The notes under the pieces were generated by a model, which saw only the letters and a program-made list of their open reading frames with translations, ran no database searches and was not told the DNA's origin. This document shows, piece after piece, positions 41,100 through 50,044 of a DNA stretch of 64,000 bases (positions are counted from its first letter, which is position 1; every line of letters begins with the position of its first letter). The stretch is from assembly GCA_009780235.1 (NCBI GenBank), contig WRAK01000009.1:1-64000 (forward strand), read 5' to 3'. This DNA is from Oscillospiraceae bacterium (lineage in GTDB: Bacteria; Bacillota; Clostridia; Oscillospirales; Oscillospiraceae). The translations under genes and the position numbers were made by a program.

Positions 41100-41631
41100 A
41101 ATGAAACTCTCCTTTTTCCTTCGTATTTTCGTCAATGGTATATTGACCCCGTTCTAAGGCTATCATACCAGTGCGCACTAATTCTACAATGCCGAACTCC
41201 TTGAGTAAGGTCTCGACAGCGTCCGTCTTCTCCTCGGCCCCGATAAGCGACAGGGTCAAAGTCTCGGAACAGACATCTATAATAGAGCCGCGGAAGATAT
41301 TGGCGATTTGAATCACCTCATTGCGGACCTCACTCGTAGCGGCTCTCACCTTAATCAACACCAACTGCCGCCGGATGGCCTGTGTCGGTTCTAAAAGCTT
41401 CACCGAGTGAACAGGCAAAAGCTTCCGAAGCTGATTGCACAAAAGCTCTGCGTGCCGGTCATCCGCAAGTACCTCTATGGTGATACGAGAAATCTTCGGC
41501 GTGTCCGTCGTCCCCACGGCGAGGGATTCGATGTTGTACCCCTTCCGGGAGAACAGCCGTGAGACTTGGGACAAGACCCCCGCCTCGTTGGCCGTTTGGA
41601 CGGATAGGGTGTGGCGTTTGATGTTAGACAT
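41080..41631 (-). CDS. ilvN: Acetolactate synthase small (regulatory) subunit
   Basis: 183 residues. The N-terminal ACT domain ([28 protein letters not shown]) binds valine in homologues; C-terminal domain follows. It activates and confers feedback control on the IlvB subunit. The end overlaps ilvC by 20 bases. ATG 41631 has GAGGAGG upstream. Confidence 0.93.
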   Translation of the reverse strand: MSNIKRHTLSVQTANEAGVLSQVSRLFSRKGYNIESLAVGTTDTPKISRITIEVLADDRHAELLCNQLRKLLPVHSVKLLEPTQAIRRQLVLIKVRAATSEVRNEVIQIANIFRGSIIDVCSETLTLSLIGAEEKTDAVETLLKEFGIVELVRTGMIALERGQYTIDENTKEKGEFHYGKHVL

Positions 41632-41649
41632 AAAATTCCTCCTCTGCCT

Positions 41650-41731
41650 TGTAGGGGCGGTCATTGGCCGTCCGTCGTCTCAGTTTTTAGCATAGTATAC
41701 AAGTGCCGGACGGCCAATGGCCGCCCCTACA
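41650..41731. repeat. Family A repeat between ilvN and ilvB
   Basis: TGTAGGGGCGGTCATTGGCC and GGCCAATGGCCGCCCCTACA, about 40 bases apart. Confidence 0.9.
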
Positions 41732-41745
41732 CAACGGTAATCACG

Positions 41746-43452
41746 CTAATCAACCAAAAACTCCGTAATATGCCCGCCCGCGCGCACCATCGGACGCACC
41801 ATCTCGTCTGCGTCAATCGCACAGTCAATCACATAGCCCGTGCCGCAGGTCAAGGCCTCTTGCAAAGCCGTCTCCAGCTCAGTCACGCAGGTGACACGCT
41901 TGCCGTGCAGACCATACGCCTCGGCGAGCTTCACGAAATCAGGGCCTCGGTCGAGCGTTGTCTCGGAATGCCGTCCGTCAAAGAGCAAGCTCTGCCACTG
42001 GCGCACCATGCCGAGGGTGCCGTTGTTGAGGATACAGGTGATAATCGGCAGATTATAATGCGCCTCGGTCGCAAGCTCGGTGCAGTTCATGCGGAAGCCG
42101 CCGTCTCCGGTGATGTGGAGCACCACCTCGTTCGGCTTTGCGGCTTTTGCTCCGATGGCGGCTCCCAAGCCGAAGCCCATCGTCCCGAATCCCCCGGAGG
42201 TCAAGAGCTGACCAGGGTAGTCAAAGCGGAAATGTTGGATCGCCCACATCTGATGCTGGCCCACGTCCGTGGACACGATGGTATGCGGCGGCAGAATCCG
42301 CGCGATGGCGGAAAGCACTTGCTTCGGCGTGAGCGCGTCGGCGCAGTCGTCGTAGATTGTCTCTGTGTGGAAGAAAAAGACCTCCTCTTTCCACGCCGTG
42401 TGATTCATCTGCGGCAATTTCTCATTCAGCCGTGCCAGTACCTGTCCCGCATCGCCGATGATGTGGTGGTCGGTCTTGATGTTCTTGTTAATCTCCGCCC
42501 TGTCGATGTCGATTTGCACGATTTTGGCGTTCTGCGCAAAGGTCTTAAATTGCAAACCCACCCGGTCAGAGAAACGGCAACCCACGGCGATGAGCAAATC
42601 ACAGCGGTCCGCCGCATGATTCGAGGCCTGCGTCCCGTGCATCCCTATCATACCCGTAGCCAGCGGATTGCGCCCGGGGAAGCCCCCGCCGCCCATGACG
42701 GTAATCGCCACGGGGCTGTCGATGCGTAGAGCGAACTCCATAAGCTGCGCCTCGGCCCGTCCCCGCACCACACCGCCGCCGCAGATGACAAGCGGCTTCT
42801 CAGACGCCGCTATCATCTCTGCCAGCAGGTCAATGTCACCCTGGTCAGGCTCCGGCGCACCCAAGTCGTGGGACGCACGCCGCACCAATGCCCCCAGCCG
42901 TCCACCGATGTGGTGCTCCTCGCGGGGCAGGGGCGTGTACGCGGCAGTCGCAAAGGACACGTCTTTTATAATATCAATCAAAACCGGCCCCGGACGCCCG
43001 CCCCGGGCGACGGCAAAGGCCTCCCGCACGATATCCGCCAGCCCCGCCACATCCCGCACCAAGTAATTACATTTCGTAATCGGCATGGAAATACCCACGA
43101 TGTCCACCTCTTGGAATGAGTCCTTGCCGATGAGGTCTTCGCCCACGTTGGCCGTGATAAATACCACGGGCGAGGAATCCATATAGGCCGTGGCTATCCC
43201 CGTCACTAAGTTCGTAGCCCCCGGTCCGGAGGTGGCGAAGCAGACCCCCACCTTGCCCGTCGTTCGCGCATAGCCGTCCGCCGCGTGGGAGGCACCCTGC
43301 TCGTGGGCGGTCAGAATGTGGCGGATTCTGTCGGAATAGCTGTAAAGTGCGTCATAAATCGGCATAATCGCCCCGCCGGGGTAGCCGAACACGGTGTCTA
43401 CACCCTGCTCGAGCAGACACTCCATGAGTATATTCGCGCCGCTTAGTTGCAT
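41746..43452 (-). CDS. ilvB: Acetolactate synthase large (catalytic) subunit
   Basis: 568 residues. ThDP-enzyme architecture: catalytic Glu in LTAHEQGASHAADGYAR, FAD-binding middle domain, and the ThDP motif GDGGFRMNCTELATEAHYN... (GDG then NN about 28 residues on: ILNNGTLG). It makes acetolactate and acetohydroxybutyrate. ATG 43452 with AGGAGG nine bases before. First enzyme gene of the ilv operon; a strong promoter lies 180 bases upstream. Confidence 0.95.
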   Translation of the reverse strand: MQLSGANILMECLLEQGVDTVFGYPGGAIMPIYDALYSYSDRIRHILTAHEQGASHAADGYARTTGKVGVCFATSGPGATNLVTGIATAYMDSSPVVFITANVGEDLIGKDSFQEVDIVGISMPITKCNYLVRDVAGLADIVREAFAVARGGRPGPVLIDIIKDVSFATAAYTPLPREEHHIGGRLGALVRRASHDLGAPEPDQGDIDLLAEMIAASEKPLVICGGGVVRGRAEAQLMEFALRIDSPVAITVMGGGGFPGRNPLATGMIGMHGTQASNHAADRCDLLIAVGCRFSDRVGLQFKTFAQNAKIVQIDIDRAEINKNIKTDHHIIGDAGQVLARLNEKLPQMNHTAWKEEVFFFHTETIYDDCADALTPKQVLSAIARILPPHTIVSTDVGQHQMWAIQHFRFDYPGQLLTSGGFGTMGFGLGAAIGAKAAKPNEVVLHITGDGGFRMNCTELATEAHYNLPIITCILNNGTLGMVRQWQSLLFDGRHSETTLDRGPDFVKLAEAYGLHGKRVTCVTELETALQEALTCGTGYVIDCAIDADEMVRPMVRAGGHITEFLVD

Positions 43453-43479
43453 GGGAATTATCCTCCTGTACAATCCATT

Positions 43480-43540
43480 TGTAGGGGCGGCACTTTGCCG
43501 CCCGCGCTCGGGAACGGATGGCAGAATACCGCTCCTACAT
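43480..43540. repeat. Family A repeat in the ilvB leader
   Basis: TGTAGGGGCGGCACTTTGCC GCCCG and CAGAATACCGCTCCTACA, within the inferred ilvB 5' leader. Confidence 0.7.
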
Positions 43541-43632
43541 ATTCCGAATGCGCAAAGCCCCGCCGTCAAAGCCAGACCGCAGGGCTCGTGAATCTGATTT
43601 TAAAGCTGCCAGCTGACAAAGTCTTACCAATA

Positions 43633-43661
43633 AAAATACCACTTTTTGTAGTGGGTGTCAA
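43633..43661 (-). promoter_or_regulatory. ilv operon promoter with dyad spacer
   Basis: TTGACA (43661-43656), 17-base spacer, TATTTT (43638-43633). The spacer is CCCACTACAAAAAGTGG, containing the dyad CCACT/AGTGG. The leader of about 170 bases shows no T-box motifs. Confidence 0.7.
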
Positions 43662-43682
43662 TGATTTTTTATAGATGTTCGG

Positions 43683-43916
43683 CTACTCTCTGATTTCCAA
43701 CAACTTCCCCGGCTCCACGCCCAAGGCCTCGGCAAGATTAAAGAGGACATCCAGCGACACAGACTTCTCCACACCCGGTGCTTCAATGTTAGACATATGT
43801 GTACGGCTGATACCGGCAAGCTCCGCCAAACGGATTTGTGTCAGCCCTTTGAGTTTGCGGTAATATGCGACGTTTAGCCCCAATTGGAGATAGCGGTTTC
43901 CATGCCTGTTTGTCAT
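43683..43916 (-). CDS. XRE-family regulator upstream of the ilv operon
   Basis: 77 residues: LGLNVAYYRKLKGLTQIRLAELAGISRTHMSNIEAP, a typical Cro/C1 HTH, with an end LDVLFNLAEALGVEPGKLLEI. ATG 43916 with GAGGTGA five bases upstream is preferred over a GTG three codons earlier. A palindromic operator candidate overlaps its -10 and touches the binding site. Location in front of ilvB, same strand, makes it a candidate ilv regulator, but it may be an unrelated neighbour. Confidence 0.88.
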   Translation of the reverse strand: MTNRHGNRYLQLGLNVAYYRKLKGLTQIRLAELAGISRTHMSNIEAPGVEKSVSLDVLFNLAEALGVEPGKLLEIRE

Positions 43917-43926
43917 CCGATTCACC

Positions 43927-43944
43927 TCGATACCATTGTATCGA
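43927..43944. promoter_or_regulatory. Candidate XRE auto-operator
   Basis: TCGATAC-CATT-GTATCGA, a perfect 18-base dyad lying over the -10 (TACAAT, 43940-43935; -35 TTTATC 17 bases away) of the XRE gene. Confidence 0.6.
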
Positions 43945-43996
43945 ATGGGGCGTTGACGATAAACAACCTCATTTTGACGAAATGCAAAAATACGGG

Positions 43997-44025
43997 TTGC
44001 ATTTCATCAGAACAAGTAGTATAAT
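43997..44025 (+). promoter_or_regulatory. Promoter of the zinc-ribbon gene
   Basis: TTGCAT (43997-44002), 17-base spacer, TATAAT (44020-44025). Confidence 0.7.
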
Positions 44026-44106
44026 GCTTCTTGAAGATACACTATTTGAAAGTGTTCTCAATAGCAAGCAAAAAGATTTCAAACAAACTTTCAGGAGGAA
44101 TGTAAC

Positions 44107-44475
44107 ATGAGTTTTTGTACAAGTTGTGGAAAGCCTTCAGGACCGAACACTGCCTTTTGCGGCACTTGCGGTGCAAAGGCGGGTACCCCCGCTCCAAATA
44201 CCCCTGCCCCAGTAACACCTTCCATCCGTATAACGCATAAGGGTCGTTTAATAGTCGGAATTCTGCTTGCGCTATCTGGTGCATCTTCACTTATCGGAAC
44301 GGCTTATATGCCAACAGAAAGAGAGGTTGAAAGATCTCTCCTTGGTATGCAATGGACGGAAACCAGGGATACCACGGGCGAAATCACGGCTATAATTATT
44401 ATCAGTATTATCTTTCTCTGCGTAGGCGGTTTTCTGCTTTATTCTTGGTGGAAAAAACAGAAAAAGGCTATATAA
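44107..44475 (+). CDS. Zinc-ribbon membrane protein of unknown function
   Basis: 122 residues. An N-terminal zinc ribbon (FCTSCGKPSG ... FCGTCGAKAG, two C-x2-C knuckles), a Pro/Thr-rich linker, membrane helix 1 (LIVGILLALSGASSLIGTAY), a loop and membrane helix 2 (AIIIISIIFLCVGGFLLYSWW). Similar architecture is widespread in Clostridia under names such as zinc-ribbon domain-containing protein. No enzymatic function is suggested. GGAGGAA precedes the ATG. Confidence 0.8.
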   Translation: MSFCTSCGKPSGPNTAFCGTCGAKAGTPAPNTPAPVTPSIRITHKGRLIVGILLALSGASSLIGTAYMPTEREVERSLLGMQWTETRDTTGEITAIIIISIIFLCVGGFLLYSWWKKQKKAI

Positions 44476-44507
44476 AGCCCTTAGTTGGGGTTGAAATCAG
44501 TTGTTAA

Positions 44508-44559
44508 CAAAAACAGGTTGGAATTTTCAAGTATCAACAAGAAAATCCAACCTGTTTTT
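44508..44559. terminator. Bidirectional terminator
   Basis: AAAAACAGGTTGGATTTTC-like stem: AAAAACAGGTTGG...CCAACCTGTTTTT with a 26-base centre that itself pairs (AATTTTC/GAAAATT). Confidence 0.85.
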
Positions 44560-44586
44560 ATTCCGTTTAACACAAAAAGATAATCC

Positions 44587-45306
44587 TCACATCTCTCCCA
44601 CCGCATACATCACCGCCGCCAACGCAACCACGGGCGCAGTCTCCGCCCGCAAAATCCGAGGCCCCAGCGACACCCTGGCAAGACCGCACGCCGTAGCCAA
44701 AGCCGCCTCCTCATCCGCAAAGCCCCCCTCGGGGCCGATGACAAGGCTCACCGTCTGCAACGCCGCCCGCCGCTCCAAGGCCGCACGTAGGCTCTGCTCC
44801 GTCTCGTTCTCATAGAAAAACAAGGCACAATCCGCACCCGCCGCTTCTGTCATGGCCGAGCGAAAATCAGACACCGCCGTCACCGCGGGGACGATGCCCC
44901 GCCCCGACTGTTTCGCCGCCTCCAGCGCAATCTTTTCCCAGCGGGCGAGTTTCTTTGCCAGCCCCTTCTCGTCATACCGTGCCACACACCGCGTCGCCGG
45001 GAACAGCCGAATGGCGTGTGCCCCCAACTCCACAGACTTCTGCACGGCGTAGTCCATCCGCTCCCCTTTTGTGTGAGCGAGGCAGACGGTACAGCGCACG
45101 GTCGGCTCTGCTCGGTTCTGCGTGCGGTCGATAATTGCCGCACTATCGCCCGACAAAACGCAAATATAATCCACCCCCGCTCCGTCCGAGACGGCGAAGG
45201 TCTCTTTAGCCCCCAGACGCAAGACGCGGATGTGGGCGAGGGTCTCCGGGTCAAGGTGGATGCGGGTGCCGGTGATTGCGGCGGGGTCGGTAAAGAATCT
45301 GTGCAT
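44587..45306 (-). CDS. rsmE: 16S rRNA (uracil-1498-N3)-methyltransferase
   Basis: 239 residues of the SPOUT class. N-terminal PUA-like domain (MHRFFTDPAAI) and C-terminal SPOUT knot with LVIGPEGGFADEEA and LGPRILRAETAPV. It methylates U1498 in the decoding centre. It converges with the zinc-ribbon gene on a common terminator. The start matches the conserved MxRFF N-terminus. Confidence 0.93.
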   Translation of the reverse strand: MHRFFTDPAAITGTRIHLDPETLAHIRVLRLGAKETFAVSDGAGVDYICVLSGDSAAIIDRTQNRAEPTVRCTVCLAHTKGERMDYAVQKSVELGAHAIRLFPATRCVARYDEKGLAKKLARWEKIALEAAKQSGRGIVPAVTAVSDFRSAMTEAAGADCALFFYENETEQSLRAALERRAALQTVSLVIGPEGGFADEEAALATACGLARVSLGPRILRAETAPVVALAAVMYAVGEM

Positions 45307-45337
45307 GGGGGTATGCCTCCTTGATGATGTGTAATTT

Positions 45338-45365
45338 ATTGTATCATATTGTGGTGTTTTGGCAA
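45338..45365 (-). promoter_or_regulatory. rsmE promoter
   Basis: TTGCCA (45365-45360), 16-base spacer, TACAAT (45343-45338). Confidence 0.5.
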
Positions 45366-45383
45366 GCGAAAAACTTCACACCA

Positions 45384-45578
45384 TGTAGGGGCGGCATTCT
45401 GCCGTCCGGCTCTTGACCTTAACCCCACCGGAGGTCAGGGAGAAGGTCAAAGGGGAACCAGTCCCCCTTCAAAGACGCATTGTCCGCCGCAGACAGACTG
45501 ATACATTTCGCGCAAGAAATGTATGCGCCCCGAACAACCCCGTCAGGCTTCGCCTGCTACCCCTCCAAAGAAGGAAAT
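45384..45578. repeat. Degenerate family A and B repeats
   Basis: TGTAGGGGCGGCATTCTGCC GTCC (45384-45407), then decayed family B modules (AACCCCACCGGAGG..., CAACCCCGTCAGGCTTCGCCTGC TACCCCTCC). CATTTCGCGCAAGAAATG is a small internal palindrome. No gene in 45307-45683. Confidence 0.6.
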
Positions 45579-45609
45579 TTTTATAACCTCTCAAATACCA
45601 CACCACCCC

Positions 45610-45638
45610 TTGAACTTCCCCAAACTTTGCGGTATAAT
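45610..45638 (+). promoter_or_regulatory. Promoter of the PLP-enzyme / threonine synthase pair
   Basis: TTGAAC (45610-45615), 17-base spacer, TATAAT (45633-45638). Confidence 0.75.
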
Positions 45639-45683
45639 CATTTGAAGCACATACACTTATCAATATTAAGCGGAGGTTTCCCC

Positions 45684-47144
<1,461 letters not shown>

Positions 47145-47160
47145 CGAACTGCTGTAACAT

Positions 47161-47191
47161 CGTAGGGGCGGATTCCATATCCGCCCCTACA
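47161..47191. repeat. Short family A hairpin
   Basis: CGTAGGGGCGGATTCCATAT CCGCCCCTAC, between the two PLP-enzyme genes. Confidence 0.8.
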
Positions 47192-47212
47192 AAAACAAAG
47201 GAGGGTGAATCA

Positions 47213-48457
47213 ATGCGCCACGTAAAATATGCCCTTTGCATCAACAAGGCCTGCGGCCTGCAAGTCGAGCCGAAGCCCGATATCACACTCTGCCCCAAAT
47301 GCGGCGAGGTGTTGGATATCACCTACGATTACGAATACCTGAAGTCCACCATAACACGGGAGCAAATTGAGGCCAGTACGGATAACTCGTTCTGGCGGTA
47401 CAAGCCTTTCCTCCCCGTGGAGGAAACCAGCGAAGCCCCCGCCCTGCGCGTGGGCTGGTCGCCCTTATATGAAAAACACGGCATCTTAGGACTGGACACA
47501 CTCTACATCAAAGACGACGGCCAAAACCCCACGGGGAGCCTCAAGGACAGACCCTCCGCGCTCTGTGTCGTCAAAGCCAAAGAGGCGGGCCGCACAAGCG
47601 TGGCTTGCGCGTCTACGGGCAATGCGGCGTCCTCGCTGGCAGGTAGTGCGGCGGCAGCGGGACTTTCTGCCTATATCTTCGTGCCGGAGCGTGCGCCGAA
47701 AGGAAAACTTGCCCAGCTTCTGGTGTTTGGTGCCAACGTGGTTAGTGTACAGGGCGATTATCAGGCCGCGTTCCGTCTCTCGGACATGGCCATTCAAAAA
47801 TGGGGCTGGTACAGCCGAAACGCGGCCATCAATCCCTATCTGATGGAGGGCAAAAAGACCGTCGCCCTTGAGATTTGCGAACAATTAAACTGGCAAGCCC
47901 CCGACTGGGTCGCCGTCTCCGTGGGCGACGGATGCAGTATCGCCGGAGTGTGGAAAGGGTTCTATGACTTCTATCAAATGGGCTTCATCGACAAGCTCCC
48001 CCGCCTACTGAGCGTCCAAGCCGCCGGATGCTACCCGGTACACAAGGCGTTTCGCGCGGGTACAGAGGAGATTGTGCCGATGTCCGAAGACACCCTCGCC
48101 GACAGCATCGCCGTGGGTGTACCGCGCAACGGCTTGAAGTCCCTCCGCGCGCTTGAGGCGTCGAACGGACTGGCCGTGGAGGTCAGCGACGAGGAAATCT
48201 TGGCCGCCATGTGCGAATTGGGGCGGAGTACGGGTGTCTTCGGCGAACCCGCAGGCGTCACCGGCTTTGCGGGTCTGAAAAAGGCCGTGGAGCAGGGGCT
48301 GATTCGCAAGGATGAAAAGGTGGTCACCATCATCACAGGCAACGGCCTAAAAGACACAGCCAATGCGCTGAAGGCCGCCGGGGAACCGATTAGCAGCCCG
48401 CCGGATATGGATCGGCTGCTCGTTGAGTTTGAGAAGCGCGGCGTAAAGCCTGAATGA
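47213..48457 (+). CDS. thrC: Threonine synthase-like PLP enzyme with N-terminal zinc ribbon
   Basis: 414 residues. Cys9, Cys14, Cys27 and Cys30 form a zinc ribbon (CINKACG ... CPKCG). PLP lysine is Lys111 in NPTGSLKDRPSALCV, followed by ASTGNAASSLAGSAAAAG, and the GDGCSIAGVWKGF and ITGNGLKD motifs. Threonine synthase makes threonine from O-phosphohomoserine; zinc-ribbon-bearing homologues of this group include true ThrC, so the assignment is good but not certain because thrA/thrB are not adjacent. GGAGGGTGAA precedes the ATG. Confidence 0.8.
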   Translation: MRHVKYALCINKACGLQVEPKPDITLCPKCGEVLDITYDYEYLKSTITREQIEASTDNSFWRYKPFLPVEETSEAPALRVGWSPLYEKHGILGLDTLYIKDDGQNPTGSLKDRPSALCVVKAKEAGRTSVACASTGNAASSLAGSAAAAGLSAYIFVPERAPKGKLAQLLVFGANVVSVQGDYQAAFRLSDMAIQKWGWYSRNAAINPYLMEGKKTVALEICEQLNWQAPDWVAVSVGDGCSIAGVWKGFYDFYQMGFIDKLPRLLSVQAAGCYPVHKAFRAGTEEIVPMSEDTLADSIAVGVPRNGLKSLRALEASNGLAVEVSDEEILAAMCELGRSTGVFGEPAGVTGFAGLKKAVEQGLIRKDEKVVTIITGNGLKDTANALKAAGEPISSPPDMDRLLVEFEKRGVKPE

Positions 48458-48488
48458 TAGCAAACAATACGGTTTTTCCGAAAAATCC

Positions 48489-48523
48489 AAAGTCCCGGTA
48501 TGACGATGTCATACCGGGACTTT
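48489..48523. terminator. Terminator between thrC and the AraC-family gene
   Basis: AAAGTCCCGGTATGA-CGATG-TCATACCGGGACTTT. Confidence 0.9.
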
Positions 48524-48538
48524 GCTTATACTGTAACA

Positions 48539-49384
48539 TCACTTGTCAAGGACAGGCATCCAAATTTCCCAAATCGAACTCTCGCTGCCGACGGGAAGCA
48601 CTTCAAGGTGCGGCACGGTTTCGTCACGTTTGTAGTTGCTTGCCGGAAACCATTCCGTTAAAATACGTGCATACGCGGCATCATATGTCTCACCGATACA
48701 GCCTTCGATTCTAAAAACAGCCCATGTCGCAGCGGGGACATCTTTCATATTCAGCTCTATGTCACCGGGCTTTTCACCCCTATATTCCGCACCGATAATC
48801 ACTTTGCACTTGTCGTCCATCGGCCGAAAATCATATACGCTTATCTGTTGAAACGGCGCAGTATAATACGGACTGAGCTTGGGATAGTAGTTTTCAAAAA
48901 ACGCTTTCACAACAGCGGGCATACCATCTACAAGCTCACCTGCAATATAACCCGCGAGTCCCATGACTTGAAAGGCCTCTTTTTTCTCGATTCTAAAATT
49001 CATTTCATTCACTCCTTTTATTGTGAGTACGAAGTTGATTGCGGGGTAGGTTTTCAAAGACACACTTGCTTTGCGTGCAGACAAAGGCGTGGTACCGTGC
49101 AATTCCTTAAATGCTCTCGTGAACGCCGCCGGTGATTCATAACAGTATTTCAAAGCGATATCAATGGCTTTTTCCCTACCGCTCTGCATATCGAAAGCGG
49201 CTTGCGATAATCTTCTTCGACGGATATACTCTGAAACGGACATTCCGGCCATGAATGAGAATATACGCGAAAATTCATAAATTGAGCAGCCTACCATATG
49301 CGCCAGCGTCTCGTGCCGTATAGGCTGTGTTAAATGCTCTTCGATGTATGCAGTAACATTGTTCATGCCTCTGAGCCAATCCAT
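48539..49384 (-). CDS. AraC-family regulator with GyrI-like effector domain
   Basis: 281 residues. N-terminal double HTH of the AraC/XylS type (LAHMVGCSIYEFSRIFSFMA, IDIALKYCYESPAAFTRAFKEL HGTTPLSAR), then a GyrI/SOUL-like small-molecule domain (residues about 125-281: FRIEKKEAFQVMGLAGYI ... WEIWMPV). Such proteins (Rob, SoxS-like, BltR-like) respond to drugs or other amphipathic ligands. GAGGAGGGG precedes ATG 49384. No target gene is obvious; the adjacent DUF3788 gene is on the same strand just upstream. Confidence 0.85.
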   Translation of the reverse strand: MDWLRGMNNVTAYIEEHLTQPIRHETLAHMVGCSIYEFSRIFSFMAGMSVSEYIRRRRLSQAAFDMQSGREKAIDIALKYCYESPAAFTRAFKELHGTTPLSARKASVSLKTYPAINFVLTIKGVNEMNFRIEKKEAFQVMGLAGYIAGELVDGMPAVVKAFFENYYPKLSPYYTAPFQQISVYDFRPMDDKCKVIIGAEYRGEKPGDIELNMKDVPAATWAVFRIEGCIGETYDAAYARILTEWFPASNYKRDETVPHLEVLPVGSESSIWEIWMPVLDK

Positions 49385-49446
49385 GCAACCCCTCCTCTCA
49401 CTCACAATTATAAGGAAATAAAACAAATATTTCTTTGCACTTATTG

Positions 49447-49968
49447 CTATATTCGGTCAAGTTCTCGCAACGAAGCAAAAAGACAATCCGTAATCTCCCC
49501 ATGCGGCAACCCCAAGTCCAGGCAGCCGCACCGTTCCAAATTTTCAGGCAAAACCTTGCGATTTGGCTTGCGTTTCAGCCGGAGCAAGCGGATAATATCG
49601 TCAACCGGCAATTCGTCACGCACATCAAACCCAAGCCACTTACCGTCATGGTATGTGTCCGTCTCATCGTAGACTTTACAAACTGCCGCGCCGAACGTCT
49701 CCCGCTGTTCGTCAAATTTCTCCCGCTCTTCCTTGCCCAACACAACACACGCTATAAAGTACCCCTCACGAATACCAAGTATCATCAGCGTTTTGCCGCC
49801 GCGCCGAATGTATAAATTGTTGTAGTTCTTATGGTTCGGATTCCCTGCCTGCCACACCTCGTCCATGGCGTAGTAAAAGCGAATATGTCCGACCAGCTTT
49901 TCCCACGCATAGCTCGCGTCCCCGAGCATTGCTTTGACTTGTGCATAAGGTTTAATGGCTCTATCCAT
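49447..49968 (-). CDS. DUF3788 family protein
   Basis: 173 residues, soluble, mixed alpha/beta, with WEKLVGHIRFYYAMDEVWQ, YNNLYIRRGGKTLMILG, FIACVVLGKEEREKF and a CGCLDL segment. I recognise the pattern of DUF3788, whose biochemical role is not known. It ends 62 bases before the AraC-family start, in the same direction, so the two may be cotranscribed. Confidence 0.75.
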   Translation of the reverse strand: MDRAIKPYAQVKAMLGDASYAWEKLVGHIRFYYAMDEVWQAGNPNHKNYNNLYIRRGGKTLMILGIREGYFIACVVLGKEEREKFDEQRETFGAAVCKVYDETDTYHDGKWLGFDVRDELPVDDIIRLLRLKRKPNRKVLPENLERCGCLDLGLPHGEITDCLFASLRELDRI

Positions 49969-50044
49969 TCTTCACCCTCCAAAACCGATTTACCTATATA
50001 GTACCACAGCAAATGTGACAACAGTATGTCCTATTCAACCTCCG

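Noticed and set aside
41611..42729. A long plus-strand open frame opposite ilvB
   Set aside because: Same reason: no start context, arginine/histidine-rich composition, antisense to ilvB.
43453..43626. T-box or riboswitch in the ilvB leader
   Set aside because: No T-box motif, specifier loop or GGUGG/CCACC antiterminator elements are visible, only a palindromic repeat.
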